A stretch of DNA of 64,000 bases from Aquibacillus saliphilus (lineage in GTDB: Bacteria > Bacillota > Bacilli > Bacillales > Amphibacillaceae): the NCBI RefSeq assembly GCF_020404745.1, contig NZ_JAIZAP010000004.1, positions 62,001 through 126,000 on the forward strand, given 5' to 3'. Position 1 is the stretch's first letter. Every line of letters begins with the position of its first letter. The notes under the pieces were generated by a model. The model ran no database searches, was not told the origin of the DNA, and was given only the letters and a program-made list of their open reading frames with translations. Shown here piece after piece: positions 7,599-17,752 of this stretch. The translations under genes and the position numbers were made by a program.

Positions 7599-9875
7599 TT
7601 AATTTGGTTCATAAGTTACTATAAAATGAACCCTAAATGTTTGATTAGATATATCTTTTGCACCAGTTCCTCTAACGTACATACGGAAACCCGTAGAGCT
7701 CATGTTGTCAACACTAACGGTCACACAACTTGCATCTGTCCCAACTGCTTGACCTTGTACATGAAATATATTTTCTGCCCCACTGAATGAAAAATCTCCA
7801 TATCCAAAGGTGTAAGAACCAGTTCCTACCGTTAAATCCCAATAATGATAATACATAACTGCATTATAATTTAAAGCTCCCTTTATACTCTCTAAAGACG
7901 ATGACATACTCATGCCTACACCTTGAAAGTATTTTTGACTTACATTTCCCGCCTGTATTTTAGTGTCGTATGGCAAATATGCTTTATCAGTATAAATTCC
8001 TGTAAAAGCCTTTCCGCTACTATCAGTATCGATTTTTAACATTTGCTTATTAGAACCGTCACCAGTTCCACGATATTGCCATACTTCAAAGCCAAATCGT
8101 TCATTTGACCCACCCGGAGAACGATTATCTCTACCGGTATAAAACATTAAATTAGACCAAGCCACACTATTGTTATCTGTATAGTTTCTGGCACTTATAC
8201 TAGATACTTTACCGTCAGCAGTACCTCCAGACCATGTAGAAGATAACAATAGTTCTCCCGAGTCTGATGTATTGTCTCCACCAGCAAGTGTAGTTTTACG
8301 ATCTATAAAATCAAACATCATCCATCTTTTGCTTGTTGAATCTCCAACAACATCTTTACCGATAGTTACGTAGTCAGCACTACCTACTAGAGAAATTCCA
8401 CGATCACTATTAGTTGATTCTCCCCATACGGTTGCGAGTCTACCGACTATTCCACCTATATAGTTAGGATTATCTTTTGGACTGTCAAACAATTCTAATT
8501 TATAATTAGCCAATCTAGCTACAGTCTCATTATTTTCAGTCGTAGTCATAGTCCCACTATTTATTTCAACCTTGTTGCCCTGACCATCGTCACTAGTAAT
8601 TGAACCTCTATATATTCCATTGCCATCAGTATCGAAATACAATTGATCTATCCAATTATTGCCTTCTTTTTTCTGTATTTTAATACCGCTATTAGAATCA
8701 AGTACGGTTTTCACTAATCCATCAGTTCGAGTAATAACAAACCCATCATCATCTATGGTATAAGTACCTGACTCGTTTTCGATAGCAAGATTAGCACCAG
8801 CTATTATTTTTCCATAAAGATAGTCGGCTACAATGCCGTCAGGAGAAATAGCTACGCCTAAATTTTTACCGTCTTTTATCAGACCTATAACACTGTTTGT
8901 CATACGAATAAAACGGTTAGGATCATCAGAGTCTTTAATGGTAATTCCACGTCTATTTACCGTTACAGATTCATTAACACCTGAAGTTATTTCTTGTTGA
9001 GCAGCATCAAATGAACTGTTTATGTAGTCCATTATAGTATTTTCTACGCCTGTTACTTTATCCCATTTGTACTTTTCTCTTAAAACTGCCCCTGCAACAC
9101 TGACGTTTTTGTAGATTTGGTCAAACATTTCCTCATCAGGATTTGCAATAACATCATGTGTATTTGCAATGACAAGACTAATTCCACCATTTTCATAATC
9201 CAAATCCATTTCAATAATTTGTGATTGAACACTAATGTCAAATACTTCATAGTAGATATTAATTTTGTCTCCAATGGTTAAATTTTTAACATTATCAGGC
9301 ACATCGGCAATCTTTAATAAATCAACTAAACTAATACGTAAATCAGTTTTAGGGTAATTAATAGTAGAAAAGTATTCTTTACTAGCAGTCAATAAATCAT
9401 CAACAGTTGCAATATTACTATTTTCCCATATTGCTGTATTACGGAAGGGTGCTAATTCATCGATTTGCAATTGAGTAAAGTTATTCTCAAATGATAATAG
9501 GGTAGTAATATCATTTAACGATGCTAGATTAGCATCTAAATCTGATTGAATAGTATCTTTTTCATTATTTAATGTTGATAATTGAATCTCTAAGTCTGAT
9601 TCTTGACCCAATTCCGTACTAGCGTCTAAACCCTGAGATTGTTTTACATCGATAATATCTCTAGTGGTTGCCAATTCAGTTTCTACATTAAAAATTTCAG
9701 AGTTTTTATTAGACATATCGGTCAGTAATTGTGTGCGTTGAGTTATTAAACTATCATATTCGGATTGCTTAGACTGAACTAATCCATTGTAGTTAATTAA
9801 TGCATGGCTTAGGTTGTCAGATAGCCAATAACTACTTTCCAATGTTTGAGAGGTTAGACTGTCCCATGTCGTCAT
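7599..9875 (-). CDS. Tail hub, C-terminal part, with fibre-like extension
   Basis: 758 aa. Residues ~20-30 (LSDNLSHALINYNGLV) match the linker that in Tal/endopeptidase-type hubs follows the N-terminal ring domains. Residues ~30-135 are a coiled coil. Residues ~170-235 (DLRISLVDLLKIADV, LTIGDKINIYYEVFDISVQSQIIEMDLDY) match the last beta domain of the prophage-tail hub family. The remainder is beta-rich with Gly repeats, probably a trimeric fibre or collar. The matching N-terminal hub half is the 279-aa protein at 11620-12459, separated by a receptor-binding gene. No endopeptidase or lysozyme motif is visible. Confidence 0.7.
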   Translation of the reverse strand: MTTWDSLTSQTLESSYWLSDNLSHALINYNGLVQSKQSEYDSLITQRTQLLTDMSNKNSEIFNVETELATTRDIIDVKQSQGLDASTELGQESDLEIQLSTLNNEKDTIQSDLDANLASLNDITTLLSFENNFTQLQIDELAPFRNTAIWENSNIATVDDLLTASKEYFSTINYPKTDLRISLVDLLKIADVPDNVKNLTIGDKINIYYEVFDISVQSQIIEMDLDYENGGISLVIANTHDVIANPDEEMFDQIYKNVSVAGAVLREKYKWDKVTGVENTIMDYINSSFDAAQQEITSGVNESVTVNRRGITIKDSDDPNRFIRMTNSVIGLIKDGKNLGVAISPDGIVADYLYGKIIAGANLAIENESGTYTIDDDGFVITRTDGLVKTVLDSNSGIKIQKKEGNNWIDQLYFDTDGNGIYRGSITSDDGQGNKVEINSGTMTTTENNETVARLANYKLELFDSPKDNPNYIGGIVGRLATVWGESTNSDRGISLVGSADYVTIGKDVVGDSTSKRWMMFDFIDRKTTLAGGDNTSDSGELLLSSTWSGGTADGKVSSISARNYTDNNSVAWSNLMFYTGRDNRSPGGSNERFGFEVWQYRGTGDGSNKQMLKIDTDSSGKAFTGIYTDKAYLPYDTKIQAGNVSQKYFQGVGMSMSSSLESIKGALNYNAVMYYHYWDLTVGTGSYTFGYGDFSFSGAENIFHVQGQAVGTDASCVTVSVDNMSSTGFRMYVRGTGAKDISNQTFRVHFIVTYEPN

Positions 9876-9917
9876 TGATTAAATTCCTCCTCTCTTAATT
9901 CTATTTTCATGGCTCAA

Positions 9918-11627
9918 CTACCCTAGTGGATATGTCATATCTAAATATAAAAATGTAATAGCAGAAGAGTCGTTTGCCAAAACACCATAGGCACTAGCAT
10001 TCCCAAGTGAATCAATCATCACTTTTCTAAACCCTGTTGTGCCAGCGACGCTCGCATTGAAGTAAGTTGATTGTTTTGGTCTAGCCTCTTCGGGTATAGT
10101 TGCAAATGTTACACCGTCTGTACTGGGTACATTAACACGACCTCTAATATAACCAGTCGTTCCACTTTGAGCATATTGAAAAGGATAGTCTGTTTCATTA
10201 GATGCCCCATTTTGCAGAGGTATATTTTTCCAGACTAAACTACTAGACATATTGATTGAGTACCATGAACCGACGGTTGTTCCGTCAGTTATTTCTCTTA
10301 TGTAAGATTGAAAGTTTCCTACACTTGTATGTCTTGTTAACCGTTGATGGAATGTCCCATTATTAGGTGCTTGAGGTGTTACTTCTAAATAAGCACCACC
10401 GCTTGTCATACCTGAAGGCAAATCCGAAAATTCAGCAAAATCAATGCTAGAAAAGTAATAATAACCAGTTTCTTTGATTGTCGATAATAATGTTGTTTTT
10501 GTAGGAATTCTTTTTGCCGAGCCATCACTCTGAGTTAGGCGATAAGCTTGTAGTTTTTGTGCAATCATCCCAAAGAACTTTGATTCATTCCCCACGCTAT
10601 GAAAAGCATAAATTTTATTGTTACGTCTGACTGCTTCATCTGTGACCATACCTGCGAATAACGATTTGGAACCTGTTTGTGGTTCAGTATATAGATAAAT
10701 AGACTCTGGTTCATGAAAATTTTCCTCATAATAACCATTGATTCCCTTACCAAAATTAGCATCTAATTGTTCTTTAATTACTCCTGTTTGCATATCAACT
10801 AATGTAATTACGCTTGGGTAATTTGTAGCGTCAGAGTCTCCTGAGTACCAATACAAATCATATCCGTCAATAGACATGCCTTGCATATAGTTAATTGAAG
10901 TAGGGATCTCATAACTTGCTAAAATGTCATCAGTTCCATTTTTTACATCGCTTAAATCTCTTAATTCAATAGTTTGAGTTGTTTCCGTATGTTTAACTCT
11001 AAATGCTATTCTTCCATTTTTTTGGTCAATAGCAGGAACAACGTATTCAGTAGTAAACTTATCATATCTTTGAATTTCACTTGAATCCTCTGTTAAAGTG
11101 GTATTGGGAGTGTATTTAAATCGAGCTAAGTCATAAGTTGTTCCTGCTTCATTTTCATAATTTGACCATATGTACACATCGTTGTCTATGTTCTCAATGC
11201 CAAAAGAAGTACTGTGACCTCCATTGATTAATTTCATATTATCAAGGTAAACACCTTCAAGAGTAAACCTTGACAACAAATAGGTTTCAACACCTGTTTG
11301 TTGTCCATCTAATTGAGACACATACATTTCATTTGTCTGTTCATTAATGACCATACATTGCATGACTGTATCAGAAGGCAGGTGTAATGTATCATAATAA
11401 GAAGGTGAAACCTTGGTAAAATTAAAGTCATCAAACTTTTTATTAATATTGCCTAATCGAGTGCTATTCTCATTAACATCTTCACGTAGGCTGTTATTTT
11501 CTGTTTTGTTATAATCTAATTCTACATCGACAGTTTCAAAATTATTAGCTAAATCGCTAATAGTAACTCCTATATTGTCACTTGTTTCCGGTTTAATTAA
11601 GTTGTAATTTATTGTATTACTACTCAT
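9918..11627 (-). CDS. Beta-propeller receptor-binding protein (phage 68 RBP / TagC-like)
   Basis: 569 aa. After a short coiled coil (residues ~35-65), residues ~75-370 contain repeated W/Y/D-rich strands. IDGYDLYWYSGDSD preceded by INYMQGMS closely matches the signature I remember in the P68 receptor-binding and Bacillus TagC propeller domain. The C-terminal ~170 residues hold GTTGYIRGRVNVPST and an FLYLDMTYPLG tail, like phage fibre tips. Binding of teichoic acid or another wall glycan is inferred. The start overlaps the end of the hub N-terminal gene by 8 bp, and the gene interrupts the hub. Confidence 0.75.
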   Translation of the reverse strand: MSSNTINYNLIKPETSDNIGVTISDLANNFETVDVELDYNKTENNSLREDVNENSTRLGNINKKFDDFNFTKVSPSYYDTLHLPSDTVMQCMVINEQTNEMYVSQLDGQQTGVETYLLSRFTLEGVYLDNMKLINGGHSTSFGIENIDNDVYIWSNYENEAGTTYDLARFKYTPNTTLTEDSSEIQRYDKFTTEYVVPAIDQKNGRIAFRVKHTETTQTIELRDLSDVKNGTDDILASYEIPTSINYMQGMSIDGYDLYWYSGDSDATNYPSVITLVDMQTGVIKEQLDANFGKGINGYYEENFHEPESIYLYTEPQTGSKSLFAGMVTDEAVRRNNKIYAFHSVGNESKFFGMIAQKLQAYRLTQSDGSAKRIPTKTTLLSTIKETGYYYFSSIDFAEFSDLPSGMTSGGAYLEVTPQAPNNGTFHQRLTRHTSVGNFQSYIREITDGTTVGSWYSINMSSSLVWKNIPLQNGASNETDYPFQYAQSGTTGYIRGRVNVPSTDGVTFATIPEEARPKQSTYFNASVAGTTGFRKVMIDSLGNASAYGVLANDSSAITFLYLDMTYPLG

Positions 11628-12459
11628 CTATATCACTCCAACTTTTATTTTCAATGTCACTCCAATACTTTGCAGATGGCTTAAATGGTTGCATAAAATA
11701 GGAAAAATCCATCAAGTACGAACTACCCGTCGAATTCAAAGAGTTGATTGTGATTCCATCTTTTCCTACTGGAATTAATTGAGTAATGATATCATTTGGT
11801 TTGATTTGATCTTCAATTGACTTTAAATATTTATTCTGCGAAAGTAGAATACCTTTATCAATTCCATAGTTGTCTTGATGATAAAAACCAAATGTTCTAT
11901 TTTCTGTATCCCATAGGATAATTGCATTAAACTCATTTGCAATCTCATATAAAGCTTCTAACACTGTTATATTGTCTGAGAAATCAAAGAAACGATAAAT
12001 GTCGAATAAATCAATGTCTACATAATCAAGCGTCCATGCTACTTTAGCGATCACATTGTTTGTTATCTGTTCAATAGTCAAAGATTCTTTTCTGTACTCA
12101 CCGTTAACTAAAACTCCATCCCAACTAAACAAACGGTCTCCACGCATTTCATAAGGGAGGAGAAAAGCTTTTATTTGTTTTTCGTTACCTTCTCGACTTC
12201 CACTTTTAGTAATGTCGTCAACAATATACCATTCTTCTTTATTTAAATATTTAACTTTTAACAAATACCGTTCACGTATTAAATTAAAATATTTATTATC
12301 ATTTTCATTATCATCAAAGTGGGGGAGAGTGAAGGTTAATTCATTAACTTTTCCTAATATTGGCTTATGCTGAGGGTTTTTGAAAATTGAAATTTCACCT
12401 AAGCTATCTCGATTAGGCTTATGCAGAAATATACGTATGTCGTTTTTAGTTATATCCAA
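11620..12459 (-). CDS. Tail hub, N-terminal part (gp44/Tal-like)
   Basis: 279 aa: IRIFLHKPNRDSLGEISIFKNP, then VNELTFTLPHFD and KVKYLNKEEWYIVDDITKSG, the two-layer beta start of phage hub proteins. WTLDYVDIDLFDIYRFFDFS and ALYEIANEFNAIILWDTENRTFGFY are the classic middle segment, followed by NDIITQLIPVGKDGITI. The protein stops after SDIENKSWSDIDE, where family members normally continue into the linker found at the start of the 7599-9875 protein. Lies right after the distal tail gene as expected. Confidence 0.75.
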   Translation of the reverse strand: MDITKNDIRIFLHKPNRDSLGEISIFKNPQHKPILGKVNELTFTLPHFDDNENDNKYFNLIRERYLLKVKYLNKEEWYIVDDITKSGSREGNEKQIKAFLLPYEMRGDRLFSWDGVLVNGEYRKESLTIEQITNNVIAKVAWTLDYVDIDLFDIYRFFDFSDNITVLEALYEIANEFNAIILWDTENRTFGFYHQDNYGIDKGILLSQNKYLKSIEDQIKPNDIITQLIPVGKDGITINSLNSTGSSYLMDFSYFMQPFKPSAKYWSDIENKSWSDIDE

Positions 12460-12474
12460 TTAATCCTTCACCTC

Positions 12475-13242
12475 CTAATAAATTTTAAATTGACAAGTAT
12501 AAGAGAAAATGCAATTTCCTTTAACATTAATTCTATTTATTCCATAAATTAAATTTAACCAATTAAAATTAAAATCATTATATCTGTTGTATCCTGTGAT
12601 TGTGTTTAATTCTGCACTATCGCAATCAATCGTTATTTCTTCTCCGTCAACTAGATTGTTAAGAGACATCGTTTTACCTTCGTCTGAGAGGTTGGTAAAT
12701 GAAATATCTCCTGCACCTACTTTTTGAATATGTAAAACAGGCTGAACATCCATATCACCTTTATTTTCAAAATCAATAACTGTCCCACTTGTTATGTTAT
12801 TAGATAAATTATATGATTCAGATTGAATAGTAGGGGAGTAGGCATAATGATTTTTGCAACGAAAATTTAACTGTAAATACCCTTGTTCTAACCCGTTATG
12901 AATAAGTCGATACGAACCAACTGCAATAGCGTAAAATATTCGGTCAGGGTAATTGTTAAATATCAATGGTTGATATTTATTTTGTAATAACCAACGGGTA
13001 GTATCTCTAATTTTTTCTCTGTCAAATTTATCTCTAAAATAAAAAGAAACAGGAAATTCTAATGGTTGGTTATCAATATCTTTTAAATATCGATTACCTT
13101 GAATATCTTCATCTTCATTAATTGATCGATTACCTGCAATTTCTTCTTCATATAATCCACCACTAGTTGAAACATTGTATAATCCTTTAGTGTAAGATTG
13201 AACCCCTGCATAGCTAAAGTCTAAACTTTCACTTATTGTCAT
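12475..13242 (-). CDS. Distal tail protein (Dit-like)
   Basis: 255 aa. SFYFRDKFDREKIRDTTRWLLQ followed by YQPLIFNNYPDRIFYAIAVGSY and GYLQLNFRCKNHYAYSP is the typical N-terminal ring domain of siphophage Dit proteins. The C-terminal ~100 residues form a galectin-like beta domain (VIDFENKGDMDVQPVLHIQK, ITIDCDSAELNTITG). Position between tape measure and hub is diagnostic. It would form the hexameric ring that links the tail tube to the hub. Confidence 0.8.
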   Translation of the reverse strand: MTISESLDFSYAGVQSYTKGLYNVSTSGGLYEEEIAGNRSINEDEDIQGNRYLKDIDNQPLEFPVSFYFRDKFDREKIRDTTRWLLQNKYQPLIFNNYPDRIFYAIAVGSYRLIHNGLEQGYLQLNFRCKNHYAYSPTIQSESYNLSNNITSGTVIDFENKGDMDVQPVLHIQKVGAGDISFTNLSDEGKTMSLNNLVDGEEITIDCDSAELNTITGYNRYNDFNFNWLNLIYGINRINVKGNCIFSYTCQFKIY

Positions 13243-13255
13243 TTATACACCTCCA

Positions 13256-13297
13256 AAACAAAAAAGAGAACAGATGGAGTTACCCACCTGACCTCTT
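13256..13297 (-). terminator. Terminator overlapping the tape measure stop codon
   Basis: AGAGGTCAGGTGG and CCATCTGTTCTCT pair over 11 of 13 positions and are followed by a T-run on the minus strand. The stem includes the last codons of the tape measure gene. Confidence 0.65.
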
Positions 13298-16200
13298 AAT
13301 AAAATCTTTAAATGCTTGACCTAACCTTTCACCGTCTTGCTTTGTAGCCCCACCGTTTAAGTTCTCAATAGTAAGACTATAACTGTTCCCACCAGTTGAT
13401 CCCGCCATTGATGCAGAGCTAACCAATTTACCCATTGTCTTAAATACGTTCGGAATATTTTGTGGCGGTATTTGCAATTCACCGATTAACGATTTAACAA
13501 CTTGTTCATTTGGTTCAGAGTTAAATATACTGTTGGCTAAGTCAGTTAATTTATTTGATTTACCACCAACAACTCCACCTTTATGATAAGGTACTAGAAA
13601 CTTGTTACCTATCTTCAATTTATAAGGATCTGGATTCTTGTTAGCCTTAGCTATCTTCGTCCACATGTAAGGGTCTCCATAATACTTTTGAGCCATATCC
13701 CACAAGGTGTCTCCTTTACTGACAGTGTGATACCTGTTTTTCTTGGCTTTGCCAGACGAATTAGAGCTTTTATTGGAATTATTATTAGAAGATGACCCAC
13801 CTGATGACTTGGATTTAGAAACACTATCGGAAGAATTATTAATTTGATTCGTTAAATCATTTGCCGTTTTCATAATGTTAACTAATTCTTGCCAACTAGA
13901 ACCCATTCCTTTGACAACAGACTGATTATAAGATTTAAAACCATCTAAATACCCATTGATGATATTTTGGATATTTTTCATATTACCAGCCATAACCTGT
14001 TCACGTAATGTTGCAAAGTATTGTTCATTTTTAAGTTGTTCTTCATAGTAATGCAACTGTTGTTCATATTGTTTTTGAATAGCAGATTTCTTACTTTCAA
14101 CTTCTTCTTGATATGCTTCTTTTTCATCTTGTAGACTTTGTTTGCGTAAAGTAGAAGTCCGATTATCACGTAATTCTTCTAATTCTAGAATAGATTGATT
14201 TAATCGTTCTTGTAATTCACGCTTCCTAGAAGCAGCATCTTCTGTATTATTTAATGAGAGGATATCAACTTGATTTTGTAAATCTGCCTGTTCCGTCATC
14301 AAATCTTGTTCACTACCACGGAAATCATCTTCAGACTCTTCTCTGTCTAGTTGATTCAATTTTTCATCAATATAATCAGAGTAAGCATCAGCACGTTCAT
14401 CTAATAAAGATAATTCTTTATCTCTTTCTCCTTCTAATAACTCAATTCGTTTATTCATCGCACTTTTAAGTAAGTCTATGCTTTCATTAGCAATGGATTC
14501 TCGTTGAGTATTAATATAGTCTTGAATTTTATTATCTAATTCAAGGTACTCAAGAGATAAGTCTCTAACACGTTCAGTTAATTTACGTTTATTTTCAGAT
14601 GAAATTTTATCTTGATTGATAATTTTTTGCATAGAAGACTTGTAACGGTTAATTTCACCTTGACGTGCTTCCATTAAATCGATTTCTTTATTAATAGATT
14701 GATTATATTCGGCAGAGCCTTCTTCCATTTGCTTACGAAGAGACTGTTGACGAGAAATTTGATAATCATAGTCTTCTAATTTATTAATATATTTTTGTAA
14801 TGATGCTTCTGCACGTTCCCATGCAATTTCTTCAGGAGATTTCTGATTACCACTACTACCAGATGAGCCTGAACCACCTCGACTACCACTTCCACCTGAT
14901 GAACCTCCACTTGAACCTGAGCCACCACTATAGCGCGGGGAGGATGGATAAGATGATGAATAGTCTTTAGGGATGATACCACCATATGTAGCTGATTGTC
15001 TAGTAGAGTAAGCTTTGCTTAATTGACCACTAACTTCTGGAATCCGGACAGACATAATATTTCGAATAAACCCATTTTCCGCAACCATGCCATCTGTACG
15101 ACCACGAGACTGCTGTGCTGCAACGTGAGCATTGACAATCTGTTGCAATACCCTTGCTTCGTTTCTTAGTGCAGTTATGCGTTGATTAGATGCTGAGATA
15201 GTACTACGTGTAACAGCGTCCTGATTGCTCATCATAGTTGATGCATTATTTCCGCTCGCACCGTTTAAATCTGCCATAGCAACCATTTCAGTTTGAATCC
15301 AACCAATATTTTCTGCAATATTACCTGATAAGTGAGGATACATTTCTGCAAGGAATCCTGTTGCACCTGCAAGCATTTCTTTTTGTTGTGCATTTAAATT
15401 TTCCATTTGAGATAATGTTGCTACAACCTGAATAGCCTGTTCCATTTTGGATATTTGTGCAGAAGTAACACCAAATAACATCTCAGCAGCTTCAGCATTT
15501 TCCCATTTTTCTGCTGTGTTTTCATCTAATGCTCCAGTTTCTTCGTCTATCATATCCGCAGCACCGGCAGTTACTTGTGCTAACTTGTCTTCTTCTCCTG
15601 CAAGGATGTTAACAATTTGAACAGCATCTTGAGCACTAAATTTAGCTTCGACTAATGCGTTTTTATTTTCATGCCATTCAATAGTTCCTTGTTCAACAGA
15701 GTCAGAAACATTATCCATGACACCGCTAATAGCGTCTAATTGTGTTAAATCCATACCTTCAAGAGAAAATCCTTCACCTAATGAATCTTTTAGATTGAGA
15801 ATCTTATCAGCATACTTATCTATTTCACTAGCTGCAAGGTTAGCGTCGGTTGCTTGAATCGACAACCATTGCACATCAGAATTAGATATTCCGTCAATTG
15901 TATTACCAAGTGAACGATATGCTTCTTGAATATTGAAAACAGCGTCAGTTTGTTCTGTATATAATTCACCAAGTTTTGCCTTTGCACGTTCAACTGAGTG
16001 TTCAAGAACGCTTAAATCTAATTCAGAAACAGCGTCATCTTGCATTGCCTGTAATACAGCACTTTGTCTCTCTTCTAAAATTTGTTCCATTTCTGCAATC
16101 TGTGCTTTAGTATCACGAACAATGTCACGATTTTCAGAAATAGTTTCAGGTGCTTCTTGTCTAGCTAATGCTTCTTCAGCCTCTAATTGCCGTTCTAATG

Positions 16201-16978
16201 ATTCGATATAATCATCAACAACAGAAATATTGGCAATGATTGCATCGCCTTTTTCATTTTCACCAATTTTGATAAGAGGGAGGAGGGAAGACAATTCATT
16301 CTGAATACGAGTATATTCTGCTTCTTGTTCAGTGTTACGGTCAACATTGGATAGTTTTTCGTAAGATGCTCTTAACTCATCTATTCGTTCACGTTCAGTT
16401 CCTAGTGATTCAATAGTTGCTTCATTATTTGCTTGTAATTCCTCTTGTGCTTGAATATGTGCCCCGACTGATGATATTAACTTTTCAATAGAAAATCCTA
16501 CAACAGCAAATGCTAACCCAACACCAGTGGCAGCTAACAACCCTCTCCATGCACCTGTTAGTATTTTAGTAGTAGCAATCATACGTTTTTCTTGAGTTTC
16601 AGCGAATATAATACTTGCAGCCATACCACGTATCTTAGTGCTAAATCCAGCGACTGCAATTCCAGCGATACCAAATGCAGGTGCAAGAAATCCGATTGTA
16701 TCTACGACATCTTCAGAGGCATTTGCTAATCTTTCTATTGCTTCAACCGAGGCGATTAACCCATCAGTTAAAACAGCATCTCCTAAGCTTTCGGCAAGTG
16801 AAATACCTGCGTTGGTTAATCTATTCAACCTAGCTTCTAAAGATTGCGAATACTTCTCCTGCTCACGCATAGACGATCCTTGTGAGTTTAAAGATGCTGT
16901 AGTTGTATCTATAGCAGTTGATTGTTGTTGCATTAAAGTTAAAAATCTAGAAACTTGGAAACGACCAGCAAGTGTTAC
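13280..16978 (-). CDS. Tape measure protein, exon 3 (C-terminal two thirds)
   Basis: Continues the spliced reading frame from exon 2: ...NKEQQQNLG joins VTLAGRFQVSRFLTLMQQQ, a phrase typical of TP901-type tape measure proteins. The exon supplies residues ~521-1752. It contains two hydrophobic helices (around GFLAPAFGIAGIAVAGFS and GLLAATGVGLAFAVVGF), long coiled coils, a Ser/Gly-rich linker and a C-terminal LysM domain (residues ~1600-1655, YHTVSKGDTLWDMAQKYYGD). The protein sets tail length and is likely injected. An unspliced transcript would give a separate protein from this ORF, whose apparent Met start lies in intron sequence. Confidence 0.85.
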   Translation of the reverse strand, partial: VTLAGRFQVSRFLTLMQQQSTAIDTTTASLNSQGSSMREQEKYSQSLEARLNRLTNAGISLAESLGDAVLTDGLIASVEAIERLANASEDVVDTIGFLAPAFGIAGIAVAGFSTKIRGMAASIIFAETQEKRMIATTKILTGAWRGLLAATGVGLAFAVVGFSIEKLISSVGAHIQAQEELQANNEATIESLGTERERIDELRASYEKLSNVDRNTEQEAEYTRIQNELSSLLPLIKIGENEKGDAIIANISVVDDYIESLERQLEAEEALARQEAPETISENRDIVRDTKAQIAEMEQILEERQSAVLQAMQDDAVSELDLSVLEHSVERAKAKLGELYTEQTDAVFNIQEAYRSLGNTIDGISNSDVQWLSIQATDANLAASEIDKYADKILNLKDSLGEGFSLEGMDLTQLDAISGVMDNVSDSVEQGTIEWHENKNALVEAKFSAQDAVQIVNILAGEEDKLAQVTAGAADMIDEETGALDENTAEKWENAEAAEMLFGVTSAQISKMEQAIQVVATLSQMENLNAQQKEMLAGATGFLAEMYPHLSGNIAENIGWIQTEMVAMADLNGASGNNASTMMSNQDAVTRSTISASNQRITALRNEARVLQQIVNAHVAAQQSRGRTDGMVAENGFIRNIMSVRIPEVSGQLSKAYSTRQSATYGGIIPKDYSSSYPSSPRYSGGSGSSGGSSGGSGSRGGSGSSGSSGNQKSPEEIAWERAEASLQKYINKLEDYDYQISRQQSLRKQMEEGSAEYNQSINKEIDLMEARQGEINRYKSSMQKIINQDKISSENKRKLTERVRDLSLEYLELDNKIQDYINTQRESIANESIDLLKSAMNKRIELLEGERDKELSLLDERADAYSDYIDEKLNQLDREESEDDFRGSEQDLMTEQADLQNQVDILSLNNTEDAASRKRELQERLNQSILELEELRDNRTSTLRKQSLQDEKEAYQEEVESKKSAIQKQYEQQLHYYEEQLKNEQYFATLREQVMAGNMKNIQNIINGYLDGFKSYNQSVVKGMGSSWQELVNIMKTANDLTNQINNSSDSVSKSKSSGGSSSNNNSNKSSNSSGKAKKNRYHTVSKGDTLWDMAQKYYGDPYMWTKIAKANKNPDPYKLKIGNKFLVPYHKGGVVGGKSNKLTDLANSIFNSEPNEQVVKSLIGELQIPPQNIPNVFKTMGKLVSSASMAGSTGGNSYSLTIENLNGGATKQDGERLGQAFKDFIKRSGG

Positions 16979-17235
16979 CAATTAATACCCTAGCTTTCGC
17001 TATACTTTAACACTCAATAACGAGTGGGTTTAGACTATATCTTATACTCAAATTTAGAGTATCTCCCCGTTTCGAATACATAAAATGTACCCTACGTCTT
17101 TCGACTAGTCGTTGCACGTTCCTATTGGGATAGGCTTCGCTCAGGATTGTCCTCAACATCACTTGTTAGGAGTTTCCCTGAATTAGAGGAGTGTGCTTAT
17201 ACCATCACTGATATAAGGGGCAATTTGTAATTTTT
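16979..17235 (-). ncRNA. Group I intron 2 in the tape measure gene (257 nt, no ORF)
   Basis: On the minus strand it shows the conserved Q element CAGGGAAACTCC (17180-17169), R element GCAACGACTAG (17115-17105) and S element AAGATATAGTCTAAACCC (17043-17026), plus ATCCTGAGCGAAGCC between Q and R. R and S pair to form P7. The 5' exon ends TTGGGT, which can pair with the internal guide GCCCC with the required U-G at the splice site. The intron ends with G in GGGTATTAATTG. Splicing after GGG-T and before GTAACA restores the tape measure frame. Too short to encode its own endonuclease. Confidence 0.9.
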
Positions 17236-17752
17236 ACCCAAATTTTGCTGTTGTTCTTTATTTAAAGTTGACCATTTTCCGCCAAGATCTCCAAGAATAT
17301 CACTCACATCACGCATTTCGCCACCAGCATCTTTAACTGCAATCCCTACAGAAGCGAGACCATCAATGGCTGGTTGCATAGTGGTTATTCTACTGAAAAT
17401 CGTTTTGAGACTGTTGCCGATAATATTTCCACTTTCACGAGTCGTAATACCAATAGCTGAAATATACCCTAGCAACTCATCCATACTAACACCAAATGTG
17501 TTTGCGGTGGCGGCACTTTTCATCATAGCGTCCGACAAAGTTTTTGTATCAATGGCGAAATTATTATCAATCTCATTCATTTTGTCGATTATTGACATAC
17601 TATTTTGAGCTTCAATGCCAAATGCTTGCATACCAGCAGTAAGTGAACTCATTGCTTCTTCTGGCTTTAATTCTGATATATTTGCTGCAACTGTTGCTAC
17701 TTTAGTTAAATCCATTAATACATCTGGATTATAACCTTGTCTACTAAATTCT
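17236..17752 (-). CDS. Tape measure protein, exon 2
   Basis: 517 nt, beginning with the last base of a codon split by intron 1 (GT|A, Val) and continuing EFSRQGYNPDVLMDLTKVATVAANIS. It holds the core of the tape measure signature: LKPEEAMSSLTAGMQAF, AANTFGVSMDELLGYISAI, TRESGNIIGNSLKTIFSRI. It ends KWSTLNKEQQQNLG at the intron 2 border. Without splicing the frame would stop 8 codons after the border. Confidence 0.85.

Noticed and set aside
15933-16985. Ser/Cys-rich plus-strand ORFs opposite the tape measure gene
   Set aside because: Low-complexity products opposite a strongly coding frame, with no RBS.
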